Shown: in pieces, positions 7,754 to 15,532 of the stretch
How positions within the stretch are numbered: position 1 is the stretch's first letter
Layout of the letters: every line of letters starts with the position of its first letter
Assembly (NCBI GenBank): GCA_002163975.1
Contig: CP019636.1
Location: 5,211,501-5,275,500 of the forward strand
Length of the DNA: 64,000 nucleotides
Source: Nostocales cyanobacterium HT-58-2
GTDB taxonomy: Bacteria; Cyanobacteriota; Cyanobacteriia; Cyanobacteriales; Nostocaceae
Direction: 5' to 3'
Translations under genes and position numbers: made by a program
The notes under the pieces: generated by a model
What the model was told of the DNA's origin: nothing
Databases searched by the model: none
Seen by the model: the letters and a program-made list of their open reading frames with translations, nothing else

Positions 7754-8683
7754 TTAATGATTGCCTATTATAAACGATAACAGTGTGCATTCCCAAACAA
7801 GACGAGGTTGAGCATAGCAAAGCAGAAATTTACGAGCTTGTTCTAACTGTTTAATCATGCTTGGTTGACACTTTTGCTGCCAGTAAGACTGTTGCAGATA
7901 ATCGACTAACCACAATTGAGCTTCTGTATCTAAATCCTTATCAATTTGTTTAGCTAATTCCAGAGCCTGACGGTAGGAGAAAGGCAGTTGGGTTATAGTT
8001 TTCAGGAGTTCAGGAGGAACGGCTTGTAGCTGTTGGTATGATGTGATCGCATATCCCGGACTACCAGCCGCGACGCTCAAGACTGCCGGATGCTGTAAAA
8101 TTTCTCCATGCCCTGTTTGTGTCAAAACTTGAGTCATTGCGGCTGCATCCAAACGATAGAATGGGATTCGCTGACAGCGTGATACCAACGTTGACAACAC
8201 AGACTCAATCGAAGGGGCAATTAAAATCAGTGTTGCCTGTCCTGGTTCTTCCAAAGTCTTCAGTAAGGCATTTGCTGCGGCTTCCGCCATTGTTTCTGCT
8301 TGCTCCAACACGACCACCTGTCTTGGGGCTTCTAACGGTGGACGACTCAGAAACTCTGTAATTTCTCGAATTTGTTCTAGCCGAATTGTGGGTGGTGCTT
8401 TGCGCTTGAGTCCTTTTTCTGCTGCTTGGGTTGCTGTCAGTCGTTGTCCTTGATGCAAATAGGTTGGTTGCATCCAAAACAAATCTGGATGATTACCTTG
8501 ACGCACGCGGTTTTGATCTGAATTAAATAGCAATTCTACAAAGCACCGTGCTGCTAAACTCCGTCCTACACCATCTGGACCAACAAACAGATACGCTGGG
8601 GCAACACGATTTTTTGCTACGGCTTGTGTCAGTAATTCCACTGCTTGCTGTTGCCCTATGAGTGGTGCAAAAGGCTGGGTCAT
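7754..8683 (-). CDS. holB: DNA polymerase III subunit delta' (HolB)
   Basis: 309 aa. Clamp-loader subunit that, with delta and tau/gamma, loads the beta clamp on DNA. The N-terminal AAA+ fold is clear: FAPLIGQQQAVELL (residues 6-19), a degenerate Walker A GPDGVGRS at 35-42 (Arg replacing the usual Lys, normal for a non-hydrolysing delta'), ANALLKTLEEPG, and the SRC motif in LVSRCQRIPF. The C-terminal collar region is less conserved. It lies immediately upstream of nothing else on its strand; tmk is 107 bp upstream (start side), and holB-tmk linkage is common in bacteria. Confidence 0.9.
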   Translation of the reverse strand: MTQPFAPLIGQQQAVELLTQAVAKNRVAPAYLFVGPDGVGRSLAARCFVELLFNSDQNRVRQGNHPDLFWMQPTYLHQGQRLTATQAAEKGLKRKAPPTIRLEQIREITEFLSRPPLEAPRQVVVLEQAETMAEAAANALLKTLEEPGQATLILIAPSIESVLSTLVSRCQRIPFYRLDAAAMTQVLTQTGHGEILQHPAVLSVAAGSPGYAITSYQQLQAVPPELLKTITQLPFSYRQALELAKQIDKDLDTEAQLWLVDYLQQSYWQQKCQPSMIKQLEQARKFLLCYAQPRLVWECTLLSFIIGNH

Positions 8684-8725
8684 TTGAGAGAGCTTGTTAT
8701 GATTTCAATGTTCATGACATACACT

Positions 8726-8782
8726 ATTTATAACAATGCCCAGCCCAGGATTTGTGATCTCATCATTAGAATAAGCCCTGTC
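8726..8782. repeat. Dispersed intergenic repeat, intact copy
   Basis: Between tmk and holB. ATAACAATGCCCA then ATTTGTGATCTCATCATT and AAGCCCTGT match the outer parts of 5833-6003, where the same repeat is interrupted by a GC-rich insert. Confidence 0.6.
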
Positions 8783-8790
8783 AGCTAGAT

Positions 8791-9417
8791 CTAAGTTTTG
8801 AGCTTAGAAGTTAAAATCGCCTGAACCTTTTGTTGTACAACTTCCTGACTCAAACTCCCATCTATACGGACAATTCGCTCTGGGTAGGATGCAGCTAAGT
8901 GTGCATATCCTTTTTGGACGCGACGATGGAACTCTATTGTCTCTCGCTCAATGCGATCAAACTTGTCTCCACCTCCCCGTTTACGGGCGAGTCCTACCTC
9001 AACATCGACATCAAACCACAAAGTCAGATCACTTTGTAACCCAGATGTGGCAATAGCATTGAGCTGATCAATTAAATTTATGTCTAAACCACGTCCCCAG
9101 CCCTGGTAAGCAATGGTAGAGTCAGTGTAGCGATCGCACAAAACAATCGTCCCTTCTCGGATAGCTGGCTTGATAACTTGTTCGACATGTTGCGATCGGT
9201 CAGCAGCATACAAGAGTAATTCTGTCCTATCTGCAATTAAGTTAGAACCTGCTTCTAATAACAGTCGTCGCAGATGCAAACCTAACTCTGTTCCCCCTGG
9301 TTGACGAGTCACAACAACAGAAGTGTTGAAACTTTGTAACCACTCTTGAGTCAGTTGTATTTGGCTAGTTTTGCCACAACCTTCTACCCCTTCAAAGACA
9401 ATCAATTTCCCCTTCAT
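8791..9417 (-). CDS. tmk: Thymidylate kinase
   Basis: 208 aa. Phosphorylates dTMP to dTDP with ATP, needed for dTTP synthesis. The P-loop GVEGCGKT is at residues 10-17, the substrate-binding CDRYTDST motif near residue 94, and the LID region RKRGGGDKFDR follows LTLWFDVD. TRQPGGTELG is also characteristic. Length is normal. The gene precedes holB on the same strand; co-transcription is plausible, although a dispersed repeat sits between them. Confidence 0.95.
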   Translation of the reverse strand: MKGKLIVFEGVEGCGKTSQIQLTQEWLQSFNTSVVVTRQPGGTELGLHLRRLLLEAGSNLIADRTELLLYAADRSQHVEQVIKPAIREGTIVLCDRYTDSTIAYQGWGRGLDINLIDQLNAIATSGLQSDLTLWFDVDVEVGLARKRGGGDKFDRIERETIEFHRRVQKGYAHLAASYPERIVRIDGSLSQEVVQQKVQAILTSKLKT

Positions 9418-9463
9418 GTTTGTTGAATTTTGCCTTCTGCCTTATTCAAGACTCCATAGAGAG

Positions 9464-9958
9464 TTACGATGATAGACCAGATGTAGGTTTTGAACGCTGT
9501 TGCTGATAGAAACCAACAACTTTTTTCACATAATCAGCAGTGAAGCCACTACTGCAGCCTGTATAGTTACCAGTCATCCACCAACAAGCAACGCCACGCA
9601 CAGCAGCCGTTTCGTTGTTACCAGCAGCAGTCAATTGCTTATTTAACTCCCGACGTGTAATGCACGAGATCACTTGGCGTGCTAACCCAGGATCATTTTC
9701 AAACTGTGTGGGTGTCACTTCCTTCTTCAGACAATTTTTTGACCAGCCCTTAAGAGTTTCTGGTTTGACTTGCCATTCACTGTAATATCCATCATTTGCA
9801 GTTCCAGTTTTTGGTGCTGCTAGCTTCAATGCTTCTACCATCGCGTTTACTTGGGCTGCAGACGCTAATGACTTTTGTGCTTGAGCTAACGAAAATTCTG
9901 AAAAAACCACTGAAGATAATCCAAGGCTCAGAATAATTCCACCTAGTAGTAATCGCAT
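9464..9958 (-). CDS. Small secreted protein of unknown function
   Basis: 164 aa from the ATG at 9958, chosen over a GTG at 9973 because GAGGAAA lies at good spacing before the ATG. The N-terminus (RLLLGGIILSLGLSSVVF followed by an Ala-rich site near AQA) is a Sec signal peptide, so the mature protein is periplasmic or exported. The mature part has four or five cysteines (NCLKK, SCITRREL, VACWW, GCSSG), suggesting disulfides, and a WWMTGNYTGCSSGF segment. I do not recognise a named domain. It ends about 90 bp from the tmk start, so the two could be co-transcribed. Confidence 0.7.
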   Translation of the reverse strand: MRLLLGGIILSLGLSSVVFSEFSLAQAQKSLASAAQVNAMVEALKLAAPKTGTANDGYYSEWQVKPETLKGWSKNCLKKEVTPTQFENDPGLARQVISCITRRELNKQLTAAGNNETAAVRGVACWWMTGNYTGCSSGFTADYVKKVVGFYQQQRSKPTSGLSS

Positions 9959-10014
9959 TGGTTTTTTCCTCACAACCCTACGCTTCTTTAGACTTCTTTT
10001 TTATACCAAAATTT

Positions 10015-10050
10015 TTGACACTCCCCATGCCTAGAAGGCAGGGGATTCTA
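10015..10050 (-). repeat. Right-end palindrome of the tnpB element
   Basis: TTGACACTCCCCATGCC, loop, GGCAGGGGATTC: a sub-terminal hairpin next to the TTGACA end, the arrangement of right ends in this IS group. The same design with different stem bases is seen at 13477-13512. Confidence 0.65.
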
Positions 10051-10053
10051 GTT

Positions 10054-10497
10054 TCACGGTCGTTGCTTGCTCTTGCAGGTCTTAGGACCAACGAGAGTAG
10101 AGGCTACAACTCCACTAGCGTTAGTTTGGGGATGTCCTCCCCTACCGTTTCCACGACTTAAGATTACTTTGGCCGCGTTCACATCTCGCTGTTCGATATG
10201 TCCACAATGTAGACAAGAATGAGTCCTGGTGCTGAGAGCTTTTTGCACCCTATTACCACAGTTGCTACAGTCCTGACTAGTAAAGTGTGGAGGGACTGCA
10301 ATTACCTCCCGTCCAAACTTCTGACCAAAGTATTCGAGCCATTGGCGGAAGTTATACCAAGACGCATCACTGATGCTTTTAGCTAGCTTGTGGTTTCTCA
10401 CCAGTCCGCTTACATTCAAGTCTTCCAAGGCAACCTTGGCGTTAGCCAGGATTAAGTTACGCGCGAGTCTCTTCGCGTGTTCATTCCTCTGTCTTGT
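10054..10497 (-). pseudogene. tnpB: tnpB, 3' exon (RuvC-II/III and zinc ribbon)
   Basis: 147 codons plus stop. It encodes the C-terminal half of a TnpB RNA-guided nuclease: RQRNEHAKRLARN, then ALEDLNVSGLVRN with the RuvC-II Glu, the zinc ribbon CSNCGN...CLHCGH, and QRDVNAAKVI with the RuvC-III Asp. The frame is open from the intron junction at 10497, where exon codons resume with ACA AGA CAG. Read with 12886-13476 after intron removal, the frame is continuous. All catalytic residues seen in the family are present. Confidence 0.85.
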
Positions 10498-10536
10498 GTA
10501 GAACTAGGAGTAGATGTCGCCACCTAAACCCGTCTC

Positions 10537-10571
10537 AGAACGGAACGTGAGATTTTCACCTCATTCCGCTC
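10537..10571 (-). ncRNA. Group II intron domain V
   Basis: 35-nt hairpin with the AGC triad at its 5' base, a 2-nt bulge on the 3' side and a GNRA-like GUGAAAAU terminal loop, located 39 nt from the intron 3' end. This is the catalytic core of group II introns. Confidence 0.85.
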
Positions 10572-12289
10572 CTCTTTGATAGACCCATTGTCATTGGTAC
10601 GAGTCTGGAATCTTTGAGGTCATGACAATGCCGATGCAAGAGTTGTAGATTTTTTAGTTCATTCTTGCCGCCTTGTGACTTGGGAATGATGTGGTCGGTT
10701 TCTAACAAATCTCCATCTTTGAAGTACAATCCGCAGTAATTACATTTGCCCATTTGCTTCTTAAGAAGTAGGGCTTTTTGGTTTGGCATCTCAGGATGCT
10801 TACCCATTCGGCTACTCCAGTAAATTAAATCCCCATCGAAAGGACTTCTTTCACCTTCTACCTTGACGTGCCTTTTAATTGGTGTTTCTGCATGGGATGC
10901 TAGTTTGACTGCGCCTTTTCCTTCTCTGGTTGCAAAATTCCAATTATTTCTACCTATGGTATGCCAGTATTTATTGGTTATCCAATAGGCATTTTTCATT
11001 GGATGCCTCCGTCTAGCCCATGCCCTAAGTTTTTGGTAAGTGATATGGTCACAATAAGCATATTCTTCTTTACTACAAGCAGAAGAATAATAGTTTTCCC
11101 ATCCTCTAATTATTGGGTTTCATTCCTTAATTAGTGATAATTGTGAGCTTGTATTGTGCTTATCTATGATGTTACCAATCTTTTCAAGATGTGCTTTAAC
11201 TGTGGCTTTAGAGGGTTTTATTATGGTTTTGAAACCTAGTGTTCTTCCAGTGCCGTTTTTACCACTTTGATTCTTTCCTACTGGAAATTGTCTTATGGTG
11301 AAACCCAGAAAATCGAATCCTACGTTTCCTTCATACTGATTAAGTGTATGTGAGATACGAGTTTTACTTGATTTCCATTCCAGCCCTATTTTTGATAACC
11401 ACTTGCTGATAATCTCTTTACATTCGAGAATGACCTTAATATCTTCATGCAGAATCACAAAGTCGTCTGCATATCTGATGAGGCTTAAGGCTTTCTTGTT
11501 CCCCCTTTTGCTTCCTTTTAGAGTTTCAGCAAAGTTCTTGATTTCTAATTCCATTCCATGAAGTGCGACATTAGCCAATAGAGGTGAAATTACTCCTCCT
11601 TGTGGTGTGCCTTCGTTGGTCGGAAACCAAGAATCCTTATCCTTATATCCACTTTTAAGCCAACATCTAATTTGTCTTTTAAGTTGAGGATAGGATTGGA
11701 GTTTTGCTAGGAGTTTATCGTGGTCAATTCTGTCGAAGCATTTGGCAATATCGGCATCTAATACAAACTTGGATTTTTGTTTGATAGCACCAAATATTGC
11801 AGCTATTGCATCTTGACAGCTTCGGGCTGGTCTGAATCCATAACTATTTACCTCAAATTTTGCTTCCCATTGTGGTTCAAGGGCTGATTTCACCAATGCT
11901 TGTAAAGCACGTTCATACATGGTTGGTATTCCTAATGGTCTTTTTTCCCCATTAGGTTTAGGTATCCATACTCTTCGAGTAGGTTTACTTTTATTACCTA
12001 GTTTGAGGTTATTGACCATTTCAAGGCGTTGTTCTTGGGTTAATGATTTAACACCATCTACACCTGCTGTCTTCTTACCTTGATTATCCTGGGTTACTCT
12101 ACGGGTAGCCCAAAGTTTCCCATAGTATGAGTGTGTGAGTAGCCGTTGTAATCTGTGAACTGACTTGACATCTCCACGTTGACTCGCTTTGTAAATCCGC
12201 TTTTGGAGCTTAAATACCTGTTTTTCAACTGTTTTCCAGTTGATTTGTTGCCAGGTATCCCATTTATACATCGGTAAAACCGTGTTCAT
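10556..12289 (-). pseudogene. ltrA: Group II intron RT/maturase/HNH protein, one in-frame stop
   Basis: A frame of 578 codons from ATG at 12289 to 10556, interrupted by a single TGA at 11120-11122. The first part (389 aa) has RT motifs: VWIPKPNGEKRPLGIP, LDADIAKCFDRIDH, TPQGGVISPLLAN and the catalytic YADD in LIRYADDFVILH. After the stop the same frame continues with NPIIRGWENYY, the conserved maturase (domain X) motif, and ends with an HNH endonuclease (CNYCG, LETDHIIPKSQGG, LLHRHCHDLK). One base change (TTA or similar to TGA, by inference) splits it. As it stands the RT fragment lacks the maturase and nuclease domains, so splicing and mobility are probably impaired unless the stop is read through or help comes from another copy. 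Confidence 0.88.
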
Positions 12290-12885
12290 AACTTATTGAC
12301 TCTTACTTGTAGCTTTACAGTATCTATCAAAGTGATTACGTCAGCGTATCCTTATCATTACAACAAGGCATTAGCTTCTTAATCAATCCTTCCCCAAATA
12401 ACCTTGCGCTGGTTACTACTCATGATTTCGACCTAATTTTGAGAGGTTAGAAGGGGTTACTTCGTTCCTTATATCCATTGGTTGACGACTTTAGTTTCCC
12501 TCTATCCACCGGGACTGTGTGAATGATTCCAGTTCAACAGAGTAAATTTGCTGGCACGTTAGTCCGTTGACATTTTGTCTCTAGCCAATAATCTGCGTAG
12601 GCTAGTTGCATTTAACGATGATTCAGGCGAGGGTTTGTTTTACTAAACTTGGTCGCTTGTTAGACAGGATTCTTACTCAGATTCTAAGTTACCGCCGTTT
12701 AACCGAGCTTCAGCGTATAAGATTACCAGTCTTATCTCACTGTCGGTTATACTTTCACTCCATCATTTGGAGGACAGGACTTTCACCTGTATGGATATAA
12801 AGTTATCAAGGTGCAGTTTCCTGTTTTACCTTACCTGGATTACGTCTTGCTTATTAACCTTAACTTGTTCCAGAACAAATCGCAC

Positions 12886-13476
12886 TACTCTTAAATGCTT
12901 ACGGGCATAAAAACCACGCGCTTTCTTCCTGCCAGATGACCCCTTCTTTTTCTTATAAATTTTACGTTGTACCCGTTTGATATCTTTTTCAGCTTTACGG
13001 AGATATCGCGGGTTTTCTTCATGATTGCCGTTGCTGTCGGAATAGAAGTACTCAAGACCGACATCAATACCTACTTCGGATGTGGTCTGTGGTGGGTCTT
13101 GTTGGTCATCCACATTGACGCAAAATTGCACGTAGTACCCATCAGCACGACGCACAATCCGAACTCGCTTGATTAACTCAACTGGGTAGGTGTGGATATC
13201 CCATTTACCTAGTAGCTTGAGTTCTCCAATACCTTTGTTGTCTGAAAAAGTTATGCGTCGTTTTGATGGATGCAACTTCCACCCAGACACCTTGTATTCA
13301 ACCGAACGGCTATGTTTTTTAAAGCGTGGGTAGCCCTTTCTACCAGGTTTATTGTTTTTACAGTTATCAAAAAACCTCTTAATAGCTCGTTCTACATTTT
13401 CAATCGACGCTTGGCAAGCATGACTATTTAAGTCCTTAACAAACTCAAACTCTGCTCTCAACTGAGTGTTGTACTG
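12886..13476 (-). pseudogene. tnpB: tnpB, middle exon (N-terminal/RuvC-I part)
   Basis: 197 codons from CAG TAC at 13476 to the intron at 12886. It contains YNTQLRAEFEFVKDLNSHAC, FFDNCKNNKPGRKGYPRFKK, RRADGYYVQFCV and the RuvC-I segment GIDVGLEYFYSDSNG with its Asp, then ARKHLRV at the intron boundary. All typical of cyanobacterial TnpB. The upstream part of the protein is displaced by the small palindromic element at 13477-13816. Confidence 0.85.
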
Positions 13477-13816
13477 TTGACACTCACCGCCCTATAAGTG
13501 CGGTGATTCTTGGGCTGAACACTGCCTCCACCAAGTCAACTCAGTTTTGGTCTTACACGCTCATATCTAGTCCGAAACATACCTCTCAATATGCCCCACT
13601 TATGCACTACTCCCCAAGCGTAGATTCGGGTATGCCCTACCCTATTTGATTTTTTTTGCGTCCTTGGAGTTTGGACTTATTTGTGCGCCATTGACTGTTA
13701 GGAATTTTGAGAGCACGGAGTAGGACGTTAAACCTGTTTCCTCATCGTTCTCACGGTCAGCAACCTATCCACATTGTCTCATAAAAGTCGCCCTAAAAGG
13801 GCGAGGTTTTAGACCC
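13477..13816 (-). mobile_element. Non-autonomous palindromic element (PATE-like) in tnpB
   Basis: About 340 bp (up to 349, because the left junction is ambiguous) with no coding capacity. On the minus strand its left end has the hairpin CGCCCT/AGGGCG (around 13787-13803) and its right end CACCGC/GCGGTG followed by AGTGTCAA, the same end design as the host element. It carries IS200/IS605-like ends without a transposase, and removing it restores the tnpB frame (51 codons before, 197 after). No target duplication, as expected for this single-strand transposition mechanism. Confidence 0.75.
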
Positions 13817-13969
13817 AAATTTCTGATAAAGTTCTTTTTTGCCTATACCTCGATTATCCATCCAGTAACGCAATACCTTGTTTCGCACAAATTGGCTTGT
13901 CCGAATAGCCTCGTCTATTGCTCTTGATTGACTGGGTTTAACCACGGCTTTGTATTCCAGTACCAACAC
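13817..13969 (-). pseudogene. tnpB: tnpB, 5' segment
   Basis: 51 codons from GTG at 13969, which is preceded by a perfect Shine-Dalgarno AAGGAGGTGAT. The product starts VLVLEYKAVVKPSQSRAIDE and continues IRTSQFVRNKVLRYWMDNRG, the typical TnpB N-terminus. Joined to 12886-13476 and 10054-10497 it gives a protein of about 392-395 aa, the usual TnpB length. In its present state the frame runs into the inserted element and stops after a few codons. Confidence 0.8.
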
Positions 13970-14003
13970 TCTTGAATCACCTCCTTGTTAGATAGCTTAT
14001 GGA

Positions 14004-15083
14004 TCAAGCTGCTCGTATCCTTTGCAAGACAGCAAAGCTCAAAAAGACGATGATCCCAACAGTAGTGACAAGCATCTGCATCGAGGTCATGTTTTGTAGT
14101 CTCATCGCCAATAAGTTACAAATTAATGTAATTGCCCAAAGAGTGAGTGCGGCATGGCGTTGAGACAAACCCCATGCTAGCAAGCGGTGGTGCAAATGGT
14201 CTTTACCAGGGGTACTAAGAGGATTTTTTCCCGCCATGAGGCGTCGGACAAACACTTGAGTGGTGTCGAGTACTGGTAACAGCAAAAACAGAACTGGTGC
14301 TACCAAAGAGACAGCTGTCGGTCCTTGGAGATTACCTAAAATACTAGTAGCAGCTAGCACATAACCAAAAAAGTAAGCTCCGGCATCACCCATGATGATT
14401 CGCGAGGGGTGGAAGTTGTGACGCAAAAAGCCTAACGCTGCCCCTGCCAATGCTGCGAGAACTAATGTTGCTGCCGCACGATTAGGAACCTGAGCAGAAA
14501 CAGCTAATAAACTCATAGCAGTGATAAAACTTACTCCTCCCGCTAAACCATCCATACCATCCATTAAGTTAACAGCATTGGTGATTCCTACTATCCACAG
14601 CACTGTTAACAGTACTGATAAAGTGGAGTCAATAGGAGTTCCAAAAGAAACTTCAATAGTGATACGATTGGCGACTAGCAACAAAGCTGTGAGTATCTGA
14701 ATTAACAATCGAACAAGAGGGGGTAAGCCAAACTGATCGTCGATAAAGCCCACAAGAACGAGTATCGAACCACCCAGAAGAATCGTCTGTACCTCAGCTA
14801 GGACTCTTTCGAGTTCAATAGGTCGCAGGAGACTAGCCAGTACAACTGCGGCAATCACTCCTGCGTAGATAGCCAGACCGCCTGCATTAGGCAAAGGTTC
14901 TCGATTAAGCCGTCGCGCGTTGGGTTGGTCAGCCCAACCTACACGCAAGGCAAACTTGCGGACTGCCGGAATCAAACGCCAAGTTACACTACAAGCTAAA
15001 AGAAACGTAAATACTACTGCCAACCAGCCGGAACCGCTAGGGTCAGCAATACCGAGGGAACGAAGGGAGCTGTATATGTTCAT
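14004..15083 (-). CDS. UDP-GlcNAc/MurNAc-type undecaprenyl-phosphate sugar-1-phosphate transferase (WecA/TagO-like)
   Basis: 359 aa, polytopic membrane protein with about ten or eleven hydrophobic segments. Family marks: PLPNAGGLAIYAGV near the N-terminus, GFIDDQFGLPPLVRLL, NAVNLMDGMDGLAGG (Asp-rich Mg-binding loop), MGDAGAYFFGY, and the HHRLL motif near the C-terminus that separates WecA/TagO from MraY. It transfers a sugar-1-phosphate onto undecaprenyl phosphate to start polysaccharide synthesis. The C-terminal coding end lies only about 35 bp from the tnpB start, so the IS inserted very close to, or slightly inside, the original 3' end. Confidence 0.88.
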   Translation of the reverse strand: MNIYSSLRSLGIADPSGSGWLAVVFTFLLACSVTWRLIPAVRKFALRVGWADQPNARRLNREPLPNAGGLAIYAGVIAAVVLASLLRPIELERVLAEVQTILLGGSILVLVGFIDDQFGLPPLVRLLIQILTALLLVANRITIEVSFGTPIDSTLSVLLTVLWIVGITNAVNLMDGMDGLAGGVSFITAMSLLAVSAQVPNRAAATLVLAALAGAALGFLRHNFHPSRIIMGDAGAYFFGYVLAATSILGNLQGPTAVSLVAPVLFLLLPVLDTTQVFVRRLMAGKNPLSTPGKDHLHHRLLAWGLSQRHAALTLWAITLICNLLAMRLQNMTSMQMLVTTVGIIVFLSFAVLQRIRAA

Positions 15084-15472
15084 CTCCCGATTGAACCATT
15101 ACTGCTAGTGTCTATAAGCATCAACTGTATATTAATCAATTTTTTCCTAACTATCTGTAACCTTACAAAAAGTTGCTCTCAAGTAAAGTCATGCAAGAGG
15201 AGAGGGTGTAGAAGATAAGGGCACAATACCTTGTACCTACAGGAGGCTAGGGTGTTGGGCAGGAAGATTATTTTTCTTATTTTGTATTTTGAATCGGAAA
15301 TTGTCACTTGAAAGTGGGTGTAAGGGTATAGGGGTATAGGAGAAAGACATTTTCATGCCTGGCGGTGAAACTTGTTTCATCGGGACTGCCTTGCCGCCTG
15401 TGGCGGCTTCACATACCCCACTCCCTGAAATCATCTCTTGGAGTGCAAGTTGGTATCATTTATTTGGAGTGA

Positions 15473-15499
15473 TTAGCACTCTTGACCGCTGAGTGCTAG
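15473..15499. promoter_or_regulatory. CIRCE operator (HrcA binding site) of groEL
   Basis: TTAGCACTC, 9 nt, GAGTGCTAG: one mismatch from the CIRCE consensus TTAGCACTC-N9-GAGTGCTAA, 33 bp before the groEL start. Indicates repression by HrcA and heat-shock induction. Confidence 0.93.
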
Positions 15500-15532
15500 A
15501 TTGTCTATTGGAAGCGCTAGAGAACACCAAAC

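Larger units (their letters stand above)
10498..12885 (-). mobile_element. Group II intron inserted in tnpB
   Basis: 2388 bp. On the minus strand it begins with GTGCG at 12885 and ends in AC at 10498, matching the group II GUGYG...AY rule. Just before the 3' end, 10537-10571 folds as domain V: AGCGGAA pairs with UUCCGUU, a 2-nt CG bulge, UGAG pairs with CUCA, and a GUGAAAAU loop. A domain VI-like sequence follows. It encodes a reverse transcriptase/maturase/HNH protein. It interrupts tnpB between codons for RV and TRQR; excision joins the two exons in frame (576 or more nt before, 444 nt after). Confidence 0.9.
10015..13990 (-). mobile_element. IS200/IS605 (IS1341-type) tnpB element, doubly interrupted
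   Basis: A tnpB-only element whose right end is the terminal palindrome at 10015-10050 (CTCCCCATGCC...GGCAGGGGATTC preceded by TTGACA). Without a 2388-bp group II intron (10498-12885) and a roughly 340-bp palindromic element (13477-13816) it would be about 1.25 kb, normal for this type. No tnpA is present. The left end is not exactly defined but lies between the tnpB start (13969) and the transferase stop at 14004. Confidence 0.8.

Noticed and set aside
11120..12289. DGR-type reverse transcriptase as partner of the kinase-FGE variable region
   Set aside because: The protein and its surroundings (GTGCG start, domain V, maturase motif, HNH) are those of a group II intron, so it is not the missing DGR enzyme.
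12606..12800. Plus-strand frame inside the group II intron
   Set aside because: It lies in the structured 5' part of the intron RNA, opposite the intron strand, and has no ribosome site.
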